Origin: Crotophaga sulcirostris
Lineage: Eukaryota > Chordata > Aves > Cuculiformes > Crotophagidae
Direction: 5' to 3'
DNA: 64,000 bases
NCBI GenBank assembly: GCA_013397455.1
Contig: VYZB01000035.1
Span: forward strand, 325,131 to 389,130
Both the position numbers and the translations under genes were made by a program. The stretch's first letter is position 1. Each line of letters opens with the position of its first letter. The notes beneath the pieces were generated by a model that saw only the letters and a list, made by a program, of their open reading frames with translations, was not told where the DNA came from and did no database searches. Positions 22,663 through 34,400 of this stretch are shown here, piece after piece.

Positions 22663-25600
22663 AATATGGACCTAAAATGTAAGTGGAATAATATATATAG
22701 ATTACTGTTAACATTATGCATTACATTTGTATATATTTATAAAACATGTAATGTTTTAAAACACAGACCTCTGTAACAGTTACTAGTTTTCTAGAAAAGA
22801 GGAAAAAATATTTTCCAGCTTTGATTTCAAGTATTTATTTGAGATTTTGCCTGTTTATTCTTACTATGGTATTAGTAAAAACTTTTACAGTTTTAGTACT
22901 TTGAGAAGTATGGGCAGAAGGTTGGACAGAAGTCTCACTCTGACAGAAACATTAGCAGCGTAGTCTTTCTAGCTGTGGTAAGAAATTTGCACTGTAACGT
23001 TAACTACGAATATTGCCTTTAGCACAATTCACTGTAGGTGGCTATAAAGTAAGCATTTACAATGTGAGCTTATCTTTATCTCAGAGACCTTTGCCCAAGG
23101 GACAAACTCTTTGAAAAGGGATGTCAAATGACTATTTAGTGAGCAAGGCTTGCATTTATTCTCTGGATGGATTTTTTGGTATTTCTTTTGTCAGCTCGCA
23201 GTAACACCTGTCTAGGTAACAGAAAATGTTTGAGTTTGCCTTATTTGCTACTGCTCACAAAACCTCAGAGAATAAAAATGTGCAATTATTCTGAGATGTA
23301 AGAAAATGACAATTTTAGACACTGCAAGAAGCCTTATTGCTAACCTGACATTTTCCTGACAGCTTATAAGATTTTTCTGAATCACAGACACTATTGTGTG
23401 TCTCAGAATGAAATACTAATTGTTCTTTATTAAAATATGTTTATGTTGTTGATTCAATGTCAAGGAAGGCATATTCCTTTTAAGCTTGTTTTCTATGTAA
23501 CCTGCATAAGAGACTGAGAGAAGTTTAGGACGTTAGTCTGTGTGGACTGATTTTTCTGTCACAATTGTGTCAAAAACCCAAGACAGTGAAGAAAAAGATT
23601 TAAATTGTGCTGCCTCATGGCAGCTGCTTCAGTCTCTTTCAGGTATAAACGTATGGTAGCTCAAATACCTAGTCATTTCTGTAATATTTAGTGTTTTCTT
23701 TAAATCCTGTTTCTGGAGTCAAGATTCACCATATGAATATTCTTTTACCATATGAATATCCTGATGAAGGATCTCAAAAATATTAATTAAAAATCTTTTA
23801 GTTACAAACCTCACATTTGTTAAGAAGCACACCTGTGTTTCTCAGAAACCAACAGAGAAACAATTCTATTTCAAAGCATGTCCTAATATTTTTTAACTTA
23901 ATCTCATGATTCTGAGAGACAGGTTCAAGATTTTTGTATGTTTGAGGTTGAAACCTAACCCAGATGTAAGAGGAGAAAATTGGGATGGACCCTTTCTTTC
24001 ACAGGTATTCTGAAGTAGTCTTTCTGAAGGCAATACGTCTTTCTTCATGAGAATGTTTAGAGTGTGTCAGTAGAAAAGGAGACCTATTCTCACTCCATGT
24101 GGAGGAATCATGTAGATGTACATGGGAAAGAGACGATCATCCTGCTACAGGAACTTGTCAACAATTATTTTTTGGTTCCCTAATAAGTCTTTCCAGCCTT
24201 CTCCCCCAAATACTTAGTCATATACAGGTTAACAGTTCTGTCGGGGTCCTTTTGGGCTATCTAGGTTACCATGATCTGCTAGCAACCATCAAAACACGAG
24301 GTCTTCTCTGGTCATCGAAGAGAGACTGAGATCTACAGAAGGCTGTTTATTTCATCTGCCTTTGAAACCTATCCATTACCCTTTGTAGGCCAGCTGGCTG
24401 AGAAGGGTCCATAGATAATAGACTGAAATCTGCCCTTTAGATGGCTAAAATTAGATGGGCTACACCCCTATCTTTGTTGGTATTTTTACATGATTGTATA
24501 TTGAGAAGTGTTTGGTGCTGTTCCTGTACAGCCAATACTACTTTGTCAATTTTTGTTTTGTTTTATGGAACAGCTGAAGGATTATTTTGACAATATGCTA
24601 TTGATCTGGAAGAATCACAATCAATAAGTATTATAGTTACTCAGTGACTAGATTATTAGAAAAATAAATTAGGAACTATCCTGCTTGCAAATAACCATTA
24701 TTTCAAATGATGGGTAGAAAAAATTGTATGGATGTCACAGCATATTGTTCATTTGCAAACACAGAGAGACCTTTTCTAAGGTAATAAATTTCATTTATTG
24801 ATTAGACATCATGATAAAGTGGCTTCTTTTAGAGTGCTCTTTGTCTAAACCCTCACTTTTAATTTAAGAATCTATTTTGCATTACCACAATCCAACAAAA
24901 AAATTATGTGCCTGTATGTGTACAAGCAAGTCACTTCTCTCTCTTCTGTTTGAACATAACTGACTTGGCAGCTCTTCTTACTAAGGAAAAAAAATCATCT
25001 AGTTTTGTCTTTCTCCAGCTGATCTTTCTGTTCAGGTATAGCAAACATACTGTTTCCTATTGTGGCTTATGCTACAGGCAATTCTGACATTTGCATTTGC
25101 ACATCATGCATATTTTGAAATAAAGAGGTGACAGCTTATCTTCATGTTGAAAGCAGACTTTTATATTGGTATTGTATTGTGTTGTATGCTCTATAGCTTG
25201 TTGTTTTGTTTTGGATTTTTTTCCTTGCTTTGCTTTGTTTCCTGTAGAAGATCTCACAATCCACTGTAAAGAATTTTTGTGTTAAAAAAGGAAAAAAGAA
25301 TTATAAATCCCACAGAGAGAAAGCAGTTGGTGCAGAGTAAAATTGTCACAAAGCAGCAGACACCAATAGAGATTCAAGCCTTTGGGTACGCAACAATAAA
25401 AATATGAAGTAGCCATAGATTCCCTATAGGGGAATTTGCCCTTTCCAAGCACTCCTTATATGTTGCGTTGATCAAGGAATGGTAAGGTCTGAAAATACAA
25501 CTGCTCATCCTTAAACAAAGTAGAAAGAAGTCGCGGTGGAGAAATAGACAGAATTCAGTATACAGAAAGAGGTTTCCAAACTGCGACATGCACAGCTCTA

Positions 25601-26022
25601 GTCTCCTTTGTAAATAGCAATAATCAAAAGCATCTGGCTGCCTCTGTGTATGCGTTTGCCTCACTTGGTACTAGGCAAATGCCAGCTCACAGATAATGAC
25701 ATGCAAACAGCTGAGAAAATTAGAAGTGAATAGAGGCAGAGGGATGAGGACGGTTTTGCAGAAAGTGGAGAAACTATGGGGACTGTCACTGGTACAAAAG
25801 GGAGAGATGTTAGGAAAAAAGCTTTAAGGACAAAATAATCCATATGCTGTTATTTTCATGAGGTTGCTTTTAATGCAGAACTGTCTAAAAATTCAATATT
25901 TTCAGTGTAAAAGTTGGAAAGCCAAATCAATAGAAATAATTGCTGCTCAGGTCTGTCTCAAATACTCACTGAATGACGAGTTGAATACTAAACCTGAGCA
26001 GGCCCTATTGATTGCCTTAGCA

Positions 26023-26056
26023 TAGTTATATAGTTATATATAGTTATATACTTATA
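26023..26056. repeat. AT microsatellite (TAGTTATA)n, imperfect
   Basis: Two perfect adjacent tagttata units (26023-26038), then ta, a third unit and a decayed fourth. A minor low-complexity repeat with no associated transposon. Confidence 0.75.
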
Positions 26057-28489
26057 AACATCATGCAGGAAATTAATTAATAAATGACCATGAGGTTTAA
26101 GGGGAAAAGGATTAAAAATGTTAGGCTAACCAATTCCAAATCTGGTAGTAATGCAACCTGAAGAGTAAAATTATACTTCGGTGATACAGAAGGGTGTTGA
26201 GGACAAAAGTGAGGTACAGGGAACCACAGTGCCACTCCTGTGTCAGCTTGCACAGCTCAAACCCTTCGTCCTGTGTCAAACACAGGAGCATAGTGCTGAC
26301 AGCGTGTCCAGCATTGACCAGTCCTTTCAGTAAGTGGAACAGATGGACTGCAAGTTCTGTAATGCGCTGAGAGAAGACCCTTTAATTTCCATTCCTTCAC
26401 AGCAGATGCACTTGACCCTTTAAATTGCAAGTCACACCAATTAAAAAGGATGACATCTCAAAATCTGATATGGAAATGGTACCTTCTCCCTGTTCTCCCA
26501 CCCCTTCCACATCTGATGGTGGACGAGGTTTGTCAGACCTAGCACACTATTGAGCTTCTTGCATGAATAAGACACACCTTTAACCTTGAAAGATGCACTA
26601 GACTTTTAGTTTCACTTTTCAGCTTGCTCACATCTAGCCAACTATGTGCATAGTTATGCCACCAATTCCTACAAGCCTAGCGAGAAAGCTGGGGTAAAAG
26701 GAGAAATTATTCTGCATCCATTAACAAACGCTCCACAGTACACCTTTAATATACACTCTCCCACTTTATGGCTTGTTGATACTGTTTTGCTAATCACTTT
26801 TTGGTGACACAGGAGAAATTTTCTTCTCACTCTCAAATAAGCATGTATTTTTTTTTCTCGTAGTCCCCAGTGACCAGATAGGCAGGTTCAAGTATACAAT
26901 TTTTTTCTCCAGTTAGAGAAATGTCACCTGCCAGTGCCTGGAGAGAGTTTATGAAGCACTGGATTCGAAGTTTCCTTCAATAGACCTTTGCAGAAACTCT
27001 TTGAAGTAACAGAGATGAGCTTGAAGCACTAAGAAAACTGCCCCTCTGCCATGGTCTCAGTGATCATCCAAGGGTGAGCCAGGGGAGCTACATTATCAGA
27101 GGGCCTGAGGACAGCATTCATATAAAGCGAGAGCAAGCTTACTGCAATGGTTAAGTTACAACCAAAGACTTCCCATAATATGATGCTCACAAAAACTTCA
27201 AAGTGTATATACAACACAAAAGATTTTCTCTTTCCTCAGGTGAATTTCACTGCATAAATGCAGGATTTTCTGTTCCACTCCCTTTGTTAGCTTAAATCTT
27301 AATGTATTAGTCTGTAGCAGTAATGTATGCTGTAAAATATGCAATATGGTTGACTTAATACTACTTTAATAATGCTTTTGATATGTGAATTTTGAGTCTT
27401 TAAGTTCAGAAATTCTACACTATATTAGTTCTAGTTTTTTGCATTTAAAAGACAAAATTTTGTTATGCAATACTTTGAAAATAATTGATTGTTTGGTTCT
27501 TTCAATAGAATCAGTGAAACTTTTTTTGTTTGCTTGCTTATTTTGTCATTATTCTTTTTTAATCAAATTGACTGTAGCACTCAAAAAAATGTTCCATATT
27601 TCTAATCTACAGAATAGTGCAGGTAGTATCTATTCTCTAGTCTACGAATTTTCTCTTGCAGGTTTTGTGAAAGTACAGATTCTGGAGAACAGAGAAATAA
27701 TTCATTCCCTGTGCTGATCCTGTCCCTGGCCTTGCATTAAGTGTTAAAAGCAACTTTCACAAATTATTTCTTTCTTCCTCTTTTCTCTGATAGATTCCAT
27801 ATAATAAGTCTGCGGATACTGGTAGAAAGCACCCATAAAGGACTGAAGCAAAAAAATCACGTTCTTATCTGTGTTGTAATAAATGTAAGCAAGGCATGAA
27901 GCAGCATAACAAGAAAATATAAGGACACTTTGAGAAATGCTGTTTTCTACTGCAGAAAAGTATATGGTTTCCTGGTTTTAAATGGTACTTTGAGGTGTTC
28001 AACAACGTGACTAAACATCACGTGCACAGAAAAATAAGTGAAACAGTTGAACCTGAGGTTTTTTCTATGAAAATCTGTATATTAGGGTGTAACCATATAA
28101 ATGGCAGATGCTAATGACTGGATATGTCAAATCACTGGCTTCCCACCTCACCCTGAATGATATTCTTATCTTTTTAAAAAAAAAAAACCCAAACCCACAA
28201 ATCTTCCAGACGATAGCATCTGCCTCCTGGATAGTTTTGCTTCCTTTAGAAATAAGATTACTTTACAGATATTCTATATCAGCACAAAATTAATGTCTTC
28301 TCTGTTCCCTGTGCTTGTTCATCCATTTCCCACTACTCCCTGCAGGGGAGGAGAGGTCAGGAAGTGATTCCTGCTATCTACCTGCAGGCTGTCCTCTGGA
28401 ACACCGCATCCTTACAAATAGACTTTATCTGTTCTGTGTTGCTGTGAGATAAGAAAGTACTATCTACTGTTTAAGAACTGACAAGTGAA

Positions 28490-28511
28490 GGGGGATAGGG
28501 GGGGCACAGGG
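28490..28511 (+). other. Possible G-quadruplex motif
   Basis: G5, ata, G7, caca, G3. The G7 run can supply two tracts of three, so four G-tracts with loops of 1-4 bases are present on the plus strand. This is the only such cluster I noticed. Function is unknown. Confidence 0.4.
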
Positions 28512-28664
28512 AGAGGAGGTGTGGATGGTTGTGTCCCAGTTTTTAATGTGTTTTTACCAAATCTTGTAAATCTACCTGGATCTTTTGCATCTTAATCTGG
28601 TGCTTCTATAAACCACATCTGGATTCCAAATCCACATAGCATCACGTTTGCTTGCTTAGTACTT

Positions 28665-30309
28665 AGAGTCATAGAATATTTTGACTTGAAAGGGACCTTT
28701 AAAGGCCATCTCATCCATCCTCCGTGCAATTAGCAGAAACAACTTCAACTAGATCAGGTTGTTCAGAGCCCCGTCCAACCTCACTCTGGAAGCTTCCAGG
28801 GATGGGGCATCTACCTCCTCTCTGGACAACCTGTTCCAATGTTTCACCAACCTCAGCAAAAAAAAAATTCTTCCTTGTGTCTCATCTAAATCTACCCTCT
28901 TTTAGTTTAAAACCAGTACCCCTTGTCCTATATCAAGAGACCCTGCTAAAAGCTTTGTCCCCATCTTTCTTACAAGCCCCTTTATGTATGGAAAGACTGC
29001 AATCAGGTATCCCCAGAGCCTACTCTTCTCCAGGCTGAACAGCCCCAACTCTCTCAGATGAGAGCTGTTCCATCTCTGATCATTTTAGTAGCCCTCCTCT
29101 GGACCCATTCCAACAGGTTCCTGTACTGAGCATTCCAGACCTAGACACAGTATTCTAGGTGGGGTCTCACGAGAGCTGCTTAGTGAGGCAGAATCAACTC
29201 CCTCAACCTGCTGGCTATGTTTCTTTTGATGCATCCTACGATACGGTTGGCCTTCTGGGATGTGACTGCACATTGTTGGCTCACGTCCACCTTTTCATTC
29301 ACCAGTACCCCCATGTCCTTATGGGCAGGGCTGCTCTCAATCCATACATCCCTGAGCCTGTATTGATAACAGGTGTTGCCCTAAACTGGATGCGGGACCT
29401 TGCACTTAGCCTTGTTGAATTTCATGGGGTTCATGTGGGTCCACTTCTCAAACTTGCCTAGGTCCCTCAAGGTGGCATCCTATCCCTCAGGCATGTCAAC
29501 TGCACTACTTAGCTTGTTGCCATTTGGAAACTTGCTGAGTGTGCACTCAATGCCACTATCATGGATGAAGATATTAAACAGTACTGATCCCAATATAGAC
29601 CCATGAGGGACACCACTTGTCACCAGTCACCTTCAGAACATTGAGTCACTAACCACTACCCTCTGGATGCGATCATCCAGTCAATTCCTTGATCACCAAA
29701 CAGTCCACCCATCAAATTCATATCTCTCCAATTTAGAGAGAAGGATGTTATTGTGGGCCATGTCAAAGACCTTATAGAAGTCCAGATACATGATATCCAT
29801 AGCTCTTCCCTTGTCCACTGATGTACTCATTCCATCATAGAAGGCCAATAGGCTGGTGAGGCAGGACTTGCCCTTGGTGGAGGCATGCTGGCTGTCTAGA
29901 ATCTCCTCCCTGTCCTCCACGTACCTTTATATAGGTTCTAGGAGGACCTGTCCCATGATCTTCCCTGGCACAGAGGTGAGGCTGACAGTTTGGTATTTCC
30001 CAGGGTCCTTTCTAGCCTTTTTAAAAATTGGTATGATGTTTCCTTTTTTTCCAGCCACCAGGGACTTCACCTGGCTAATATGAATTTTCAAATATCATAG
30101 ACAGTGTCTTGGCAACAACATCAGCCAATTCTCTCAGAACTCTGGGATGCATCTTGTCAGGTCCCACAGTATGTTCATGTTCCTCAGGTGGTCACAAACC
30201 CTCTCTTACAGTGGGAGGGACTTTGCTTCCCCAGTCCCGTCTTGTGGTCCATCCACTTGATAGATGTGGGAAAAGACATTGCAAGTGAAGACTGAGGCAA
30301 AATAATTTG
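28665..30309 (-). mobile_element. Long CR1 LINE, 3' segment (host of nested insertion)
   Basis: Minus-strand CR1 spanning from its 3' tail (plus strand agagtcatagaat at 28665-28677, i.e. one attctatgactct unit) back through the ORF2 C-terminus and most of the RT domain to 30309. At 30309 it is interrupted by another CR1, and it resumes at 30870. Together the two pieces total about 2.2 kb, roughly half of a full-length CR1. The continuous coding remnant is described separately. The junction is clear at sequence level: the minus-strand text before the guest (VLNK, at about 30880) continues after it as LFCLSVFT (just below 30309), which is one uninterrupted CR1 motif. Confidence 0.95.
29060..30035 (-). 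pseudogene. CR1 reverse transcriptase domain, decayed in frame
   Basis: In one minus-strand frame about 320 codons of CR1 ORF2 RT can be followed. Motifs in order: KKARKDPGKYQTVSLTSVPG (about 30030 down to 29970); QHASTKGKSCLTSLLAFYDG (about 29890 down to 29830); motif A YLDFYKVFD, which keeps both aspartates (about 29790 down to 29765); motif [14 protein letters not shown] (about 29610 down to 29570); the motif C position, which reads FPNGNKL at 29510-29530 where LINE reverse transcriptases have F/Y-A-D-D; and the C-terminal VSQQCAVTSQKANRIVGCI and AALVRPHLEYCV. About nine in-frame stops interrupt it, yet there is almost no frameshift. Loss of the two catalytic aspartates of motif C alone would inactivate it. 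It was a cytoplasmic/nuclear target-primed RT in life; now it is a fossil. Confidence 0.9.
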
Positions 30310-30869
30310 TAGAGTCATAGAGTGTCCTGAGTTGAAAGGCCCCACAAGGATCATCGAATCCAACTCCTGTCCCTGCATAGGACAACCCCAACATTCACAC
30401 CATGTGTCTGAGGGTGTTTTCCAAATGTTTATTAAATATCATCGGACTTGATGCCATGACTACTTCCCTGGAGAGCCTGTTCCAGTGCTCCACCACCCTC
30501 TGGGTGAAGAGCGTTTTACTAATATCCAACCTAATCCTCCTCTGGTACATCTTCCTACCATTCCCTCGGGCCTTGTCCTTGGTCACCAGAGAGAAGAGGT
30601 CAGCACCTTCTCCTCCTCCTCCCCTTGTGAGGAAGTAGTAGACCACAATGAAGTCTCCTGTCAGTCTCTTCTTCTCCAGGCTGAACAGACCAAGTGACTT
30701 TAGCAGCTCCTCACACGGCTTCCCTTCTAAATCCTTCACCAGCTTTGTGGCCTCCTCTGGACACTCTCCAGTAGCTTTATGTCCATTTTATACTGTCGCA
30801 CCCAAAACTGCACACAGAGCTCAAGGTGGGCCCCACCGGTGTGGAGCAGAGCAGGACAATCACCTCCCT
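30310..30869 (-). mobile_element. CR1 LINE 3' end nested inside the longer CR1
   Basis: Minus-strand CR1 of 560 bp inserted in the same orientation as its host element. It starts at 30310 with a 3' tail (tagagtcatagagtg on the plus strand). It holds an open C-terminal ORF2 frame at 30395-30739 that contains LFSLEKKRLTGDF, TKDKARGNGRK, HWNRLSREVV and ends RHMV-stop, and it is 5'-truncated at 30869 within the block HLELCVQFWVRQYK. The host sequence is duplicated at both edges: taatttg at 30303-30309 and taatcttg at 30870-30877, a 7-8 bp target duplication differing by one base. The surviving open frame of about 115 codons suggests it is younger than its host, which is full of stops. Not capable of movement. 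Confidence 0.93.
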
Positions 30870-31440
30870 TAATCTTGTTGAGTACCTGAGCCTTCTCCTC
30901 ATCCTTTGTTACCAATTGGCCAGTCTTGCACATTGGAGGGTGTGCTTTCTTTGACCTTTCTTTTCTGTCTAGCATACCAGTAGAAGCCCTTATTATTCTT
31001 TGCATCCTTAGACAAGTTCATCTCCAGCTGCACCTTGGCCTTCCTGACCCCACGTGTACACAACCGGGAGCATCCCTATACTCCTCCCAGTATACCTGTT
31101 CCTGATTCCACTGCCTCTGAATTTCCTTCTTACCCTTTAGTTTGACCAGCAGGCCTTGACTCAGTCATAGTGGTCTCTTGCCTTCCTTTCCTGATTCCTT
31201 ATGCCTGGGGATCAAGAGCTCTTGTGCTCTATGGAAAGCACCTTAAAGATCTGCCAGCTCTGTTCTGCTCCCTTGTCCCTGAAGGCAGTTTCCCAAGGGG
31301 TTCTATTGAATAACTGTTTGAACAGTTGGAAGTTTGCTTTCCTAAAATTCGGGGTCCTGATTTTACTCTTTGCCTAACCCGTGTCCCTTAGGACTGTGAA
31401 CTCCACCAGTGCGTAACCACTGCAGCTCCCCTTGCCTCCT
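30870..31440 (-). mobile_element. Long CR1 LINE, 5' segment (continuation of host copy)
   Basis: Continuation of the CR1 that ends at 30309. Minus-strand translation just inside the junction gives TKDEEKAQVLNK, which joins the host piece at 30309. Upstream lies the endonuclease-to-RT linker region, recognisable by comparison with the fragments at 57763-58112 and 10735-11156 (for example the shared plus-strand wording gagtacct(g/c)ag and accttggccttcctgac / gctttggccctcctaac). The element ends, 5'-truncated, at about 31440 near ccttgcctcct. The boundary is uncertain by some tens of bases. Confidence 0.85.
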
Positions 31441-34400
31441 TGTACTCCAGTAAAAGAGAATGTATTTTAAGAAAATATTAAACAATGGGAAAACTCTTTT
31501 CCAATAACTGAGCACTACAGAGATCATCAAAGTGAGAATCTGTATGCCAATACAAACAACATGTTGGATGTTGTACAAGGCAGTAAATAAAGACACATCC
31601 AAAATTATATTGGATAAAGCTACTTTTGTGCATGAAATACACTGCCAGAAAATTTAAAACAAGTCTTCTTTGTCTCATGCGATGGTATCCTTAGGAATCC
31701 TGTGAAAATTTCTTTAGGTTTCCCAGAAAGGCAGATCTTTCCAATTGAATACATGGGCTACAGCACTGCAACATTTATTTATAGCAGCAGAATCCAGTCT
31801 ATAAACAAGCATTAAACCCCATGTCATTTGTTGTGTTACCTGTATCTTACTGTGATTAGGACAAACAGCCAGATCAGTCCTACTTCTTGTATTTACAAAG
31901 TAGCCCGATAGATAGTCAATATAGCACTTTTCTGTAAGGGATAAGGACAAACTGTGCAAAGCAGGTTTTCCCTCCTCCTTTTCTCTCTTTGATCATTACT
32001 GCCTCCTTTCATGTTGTTTTCAGCCAAAAAAAAGCAGCACATGACCTTTGAGAAATGCCAGGAAAGCATTATTTTCTCTGCACTGCTCCAGTTTGCAGCT
32101 ATCAGGTACATCCTTACTCCAAGCCCTGTTCAGCATAGTGGCTCTGAGACAAGTCATGCTAAAGGCCCTCTCGCTGTGCTCTTGGGGATGCCATACAACC
32201 CTTCTGACCTTCTCCAACTGCTAAGTGTGGCTGTGGCAGTTTCACTAATGAGCAGCATTGCACCATCCTTTTAGCTCCCACTGTTGCACCTCCTTCGGAT
32301 GAGGGAGGAGCAGCAAGGAAATGCCTGTCCAATACCTTGGTCTGACTCACAAAGCTGTTTCTCCTGTGTATTGTGCCTTTTTTCTTTTTTTCTTTCCAGA
32401 ATGACTCAGATGCATTCTTTCTCAGAAATATCCCAAAAGTGCAGAAAGTTTAAATGCATGTTATAGTAATAAAATCACCAAAGTGTATATGATAGGAATA
32501 AATAAAGGAAAATTCAGCCAATTACAAATGTAACTTTTCTCCATGCGTGACTTTGTGTGCAGGTGCCTGTGCCTTCAGAATGTGAATTTCAAACTGGATA
32601 AAAAGTTATCTGTGATAGTTACAGGAGCAGAGGTTTCAGATTTTTCTTATTCCACAAGTTTTGACAGCTGAATCTTTTAATGAAATATCTCTTGGGTATA
32701 AATTATAAATTGTGTATCAGGGCTTTTACATTGCATTCATTCAGTCAAAAACAAACAAATAAAAAGTATATGTATTCTATTATTATGATTGCACTTCCTT
32801 TTAAATTCTTTGGGAGAAGTCCTCACTTCTTTCTTCTCTGTATAGTTTCTAGCACATTTTTACAGGACTAAAATATAGCATTTGGCATTTTGAGTCACCT
32901 TGTGCCAGAAATACACATTTAACTTGTACTCTACAATAGAAGAAATGATAATGATTTAATATGATATGTAGATGAGTGTACTCTGTCTGTACTAAGCAAG
33001 ATGTTGTCACTCCATAACTATTTTAATTGGCCCTAAGGCAAGTGAAGGAAAATATTTATCCATGCTTTCAAAGGGAAAAAGTCTAATAGAGGACTGGAGT
33101 GGGTGCCTTGTCCTCCCTGATGAAAAGTAAAGCATCGCCGTACTCCCCGTGGAGCAGCCTGGGGGGTGTTGGTGGCATAAAATGTGCAAATGTTTACCTG
33201 TGCTGGTTAAACCATCCCCACTCAAAACAGATCTGATAGAAAGCCCAAATTAGTTTAGCCACAACTTGTGTGGCTACAGCATATTTTCAGGTTTGGGTTA
33301 GGGCAGTCTTGTTTTGAAACTCCTGCCTCTCCCACACATAGTTTCCTGTTTGCTGTCAACAAGCAGATGCTATGCTTCCTTTTGAGCAACTATGCCAATG
33401 ACAGGATTTGAGTGTGTCAGGCAGATGTTTTATTCACTAAGAATTTACATTTTCTGTAAAGTTGAATATTGAATGATGGCAGTAATATTTTTTGGGTTGG
33501 TCTTCTTTTTGGGGGGTGTCAATAAAAGATTAAATCTCTTTGGTATACGAGATGTTTAATATTAAACTATATGTCCCTAATTTTCCAAAGCAAGAAGTAC
33601 AGTTACATTACAACACTATGGAAACTCAGTAGGTTTTCTTGGATTTTTATTCAGTCATGTGCTGTCCAACTATTTAAACTTTGTCCAATTATATACTACA
33701 AAGCCAGAGCCTGGGCTTTAGGCACTATCATAAAATGATTTTGTTGGGAAAACAGTAATGAAAATGCCCACACACATCTCTCGGGGTTTGATTCAAGATC
33801 CATGAAAAAACAGTTTTAGTGCTCAGCCCTTGTGTGAAGAGCCTTGACTATTGCAAATAACAAAGCAGGAGGAACAGAGAAAATAAAAATAAAAAGAAGG
33901 GGTTGGCTTACTGCTTTTAGACCAAGTCTGCATAAAAAGACAGAAATGTTTTATTTGTGATTGATACTGCACTTAGCAGATTTTGATGTTTTAATTTTTT
34001 GATGTAATTAAAAACTGCGCAGTATTATCTGGACTTACAGATTTCCCAGAAAAAAAAAAGATTTTGCACTTACTGCATGTAAGACAGGTAACTTAATCAA
34101 TCCCCCGTCACCTGTGTTTGTCCGTCTACAAGGAAAGACATAGTGATACCTTTAGCAATTTGAAATAATATTCTATTAGGTATGAGTTGGATGAAAGTTC
34201 ATTTTATCGATGACAGGTGCCTAGTGCTCTTACTGTTGCATTGACAGCAGCCTTATATTTTTTTATTATTATTATCAAAAGAAGAAGCAGGAGCAGGTGT
34301 AAAAGTACAGATCACAGGACATAGGACTCCCTCCCCTCCTCTGTCTACCTCCTGTTGCTTCCGCAGCACCTGAATCAATAGCCTCAGCCAGAAGAAAGCA

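Larger units (their letters stand above)
22663..28664. other. Unique-looking AT-rich non-coding DNA, 6 kb
   Basis: No gene or transposon recognised. Contained small features are a 13-bp direct repeat accatatgaatat at 23728-23740 and 23747-23759, an AT octamer repeat at 26023-26056, an A12 run near 28176-28187 and a G-run cluster at 28490-28511. The longest frame is 110 codons (27385-27717 plus), without motifs. Confidence 0.5.

Noticed and set aside
24909..24955. MIR-like wording gcaagtcacttctctctc
   Set aside because: Only about 11 consecutive bases match the MIR core and there is no tRNA-like head upstream; chance is likely.
27385..27717. 110-codon plus-strand frame
   Set aside because: Phe/Leu/Lys-rich translation of AT-rich DNA without motif or conserved context.
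28724..29606. Series of plus-strand frames of 68-104 codons
   Set aside because: They are antisense shadows of the minus-strand CR1; the real coding trace is on the other strand.
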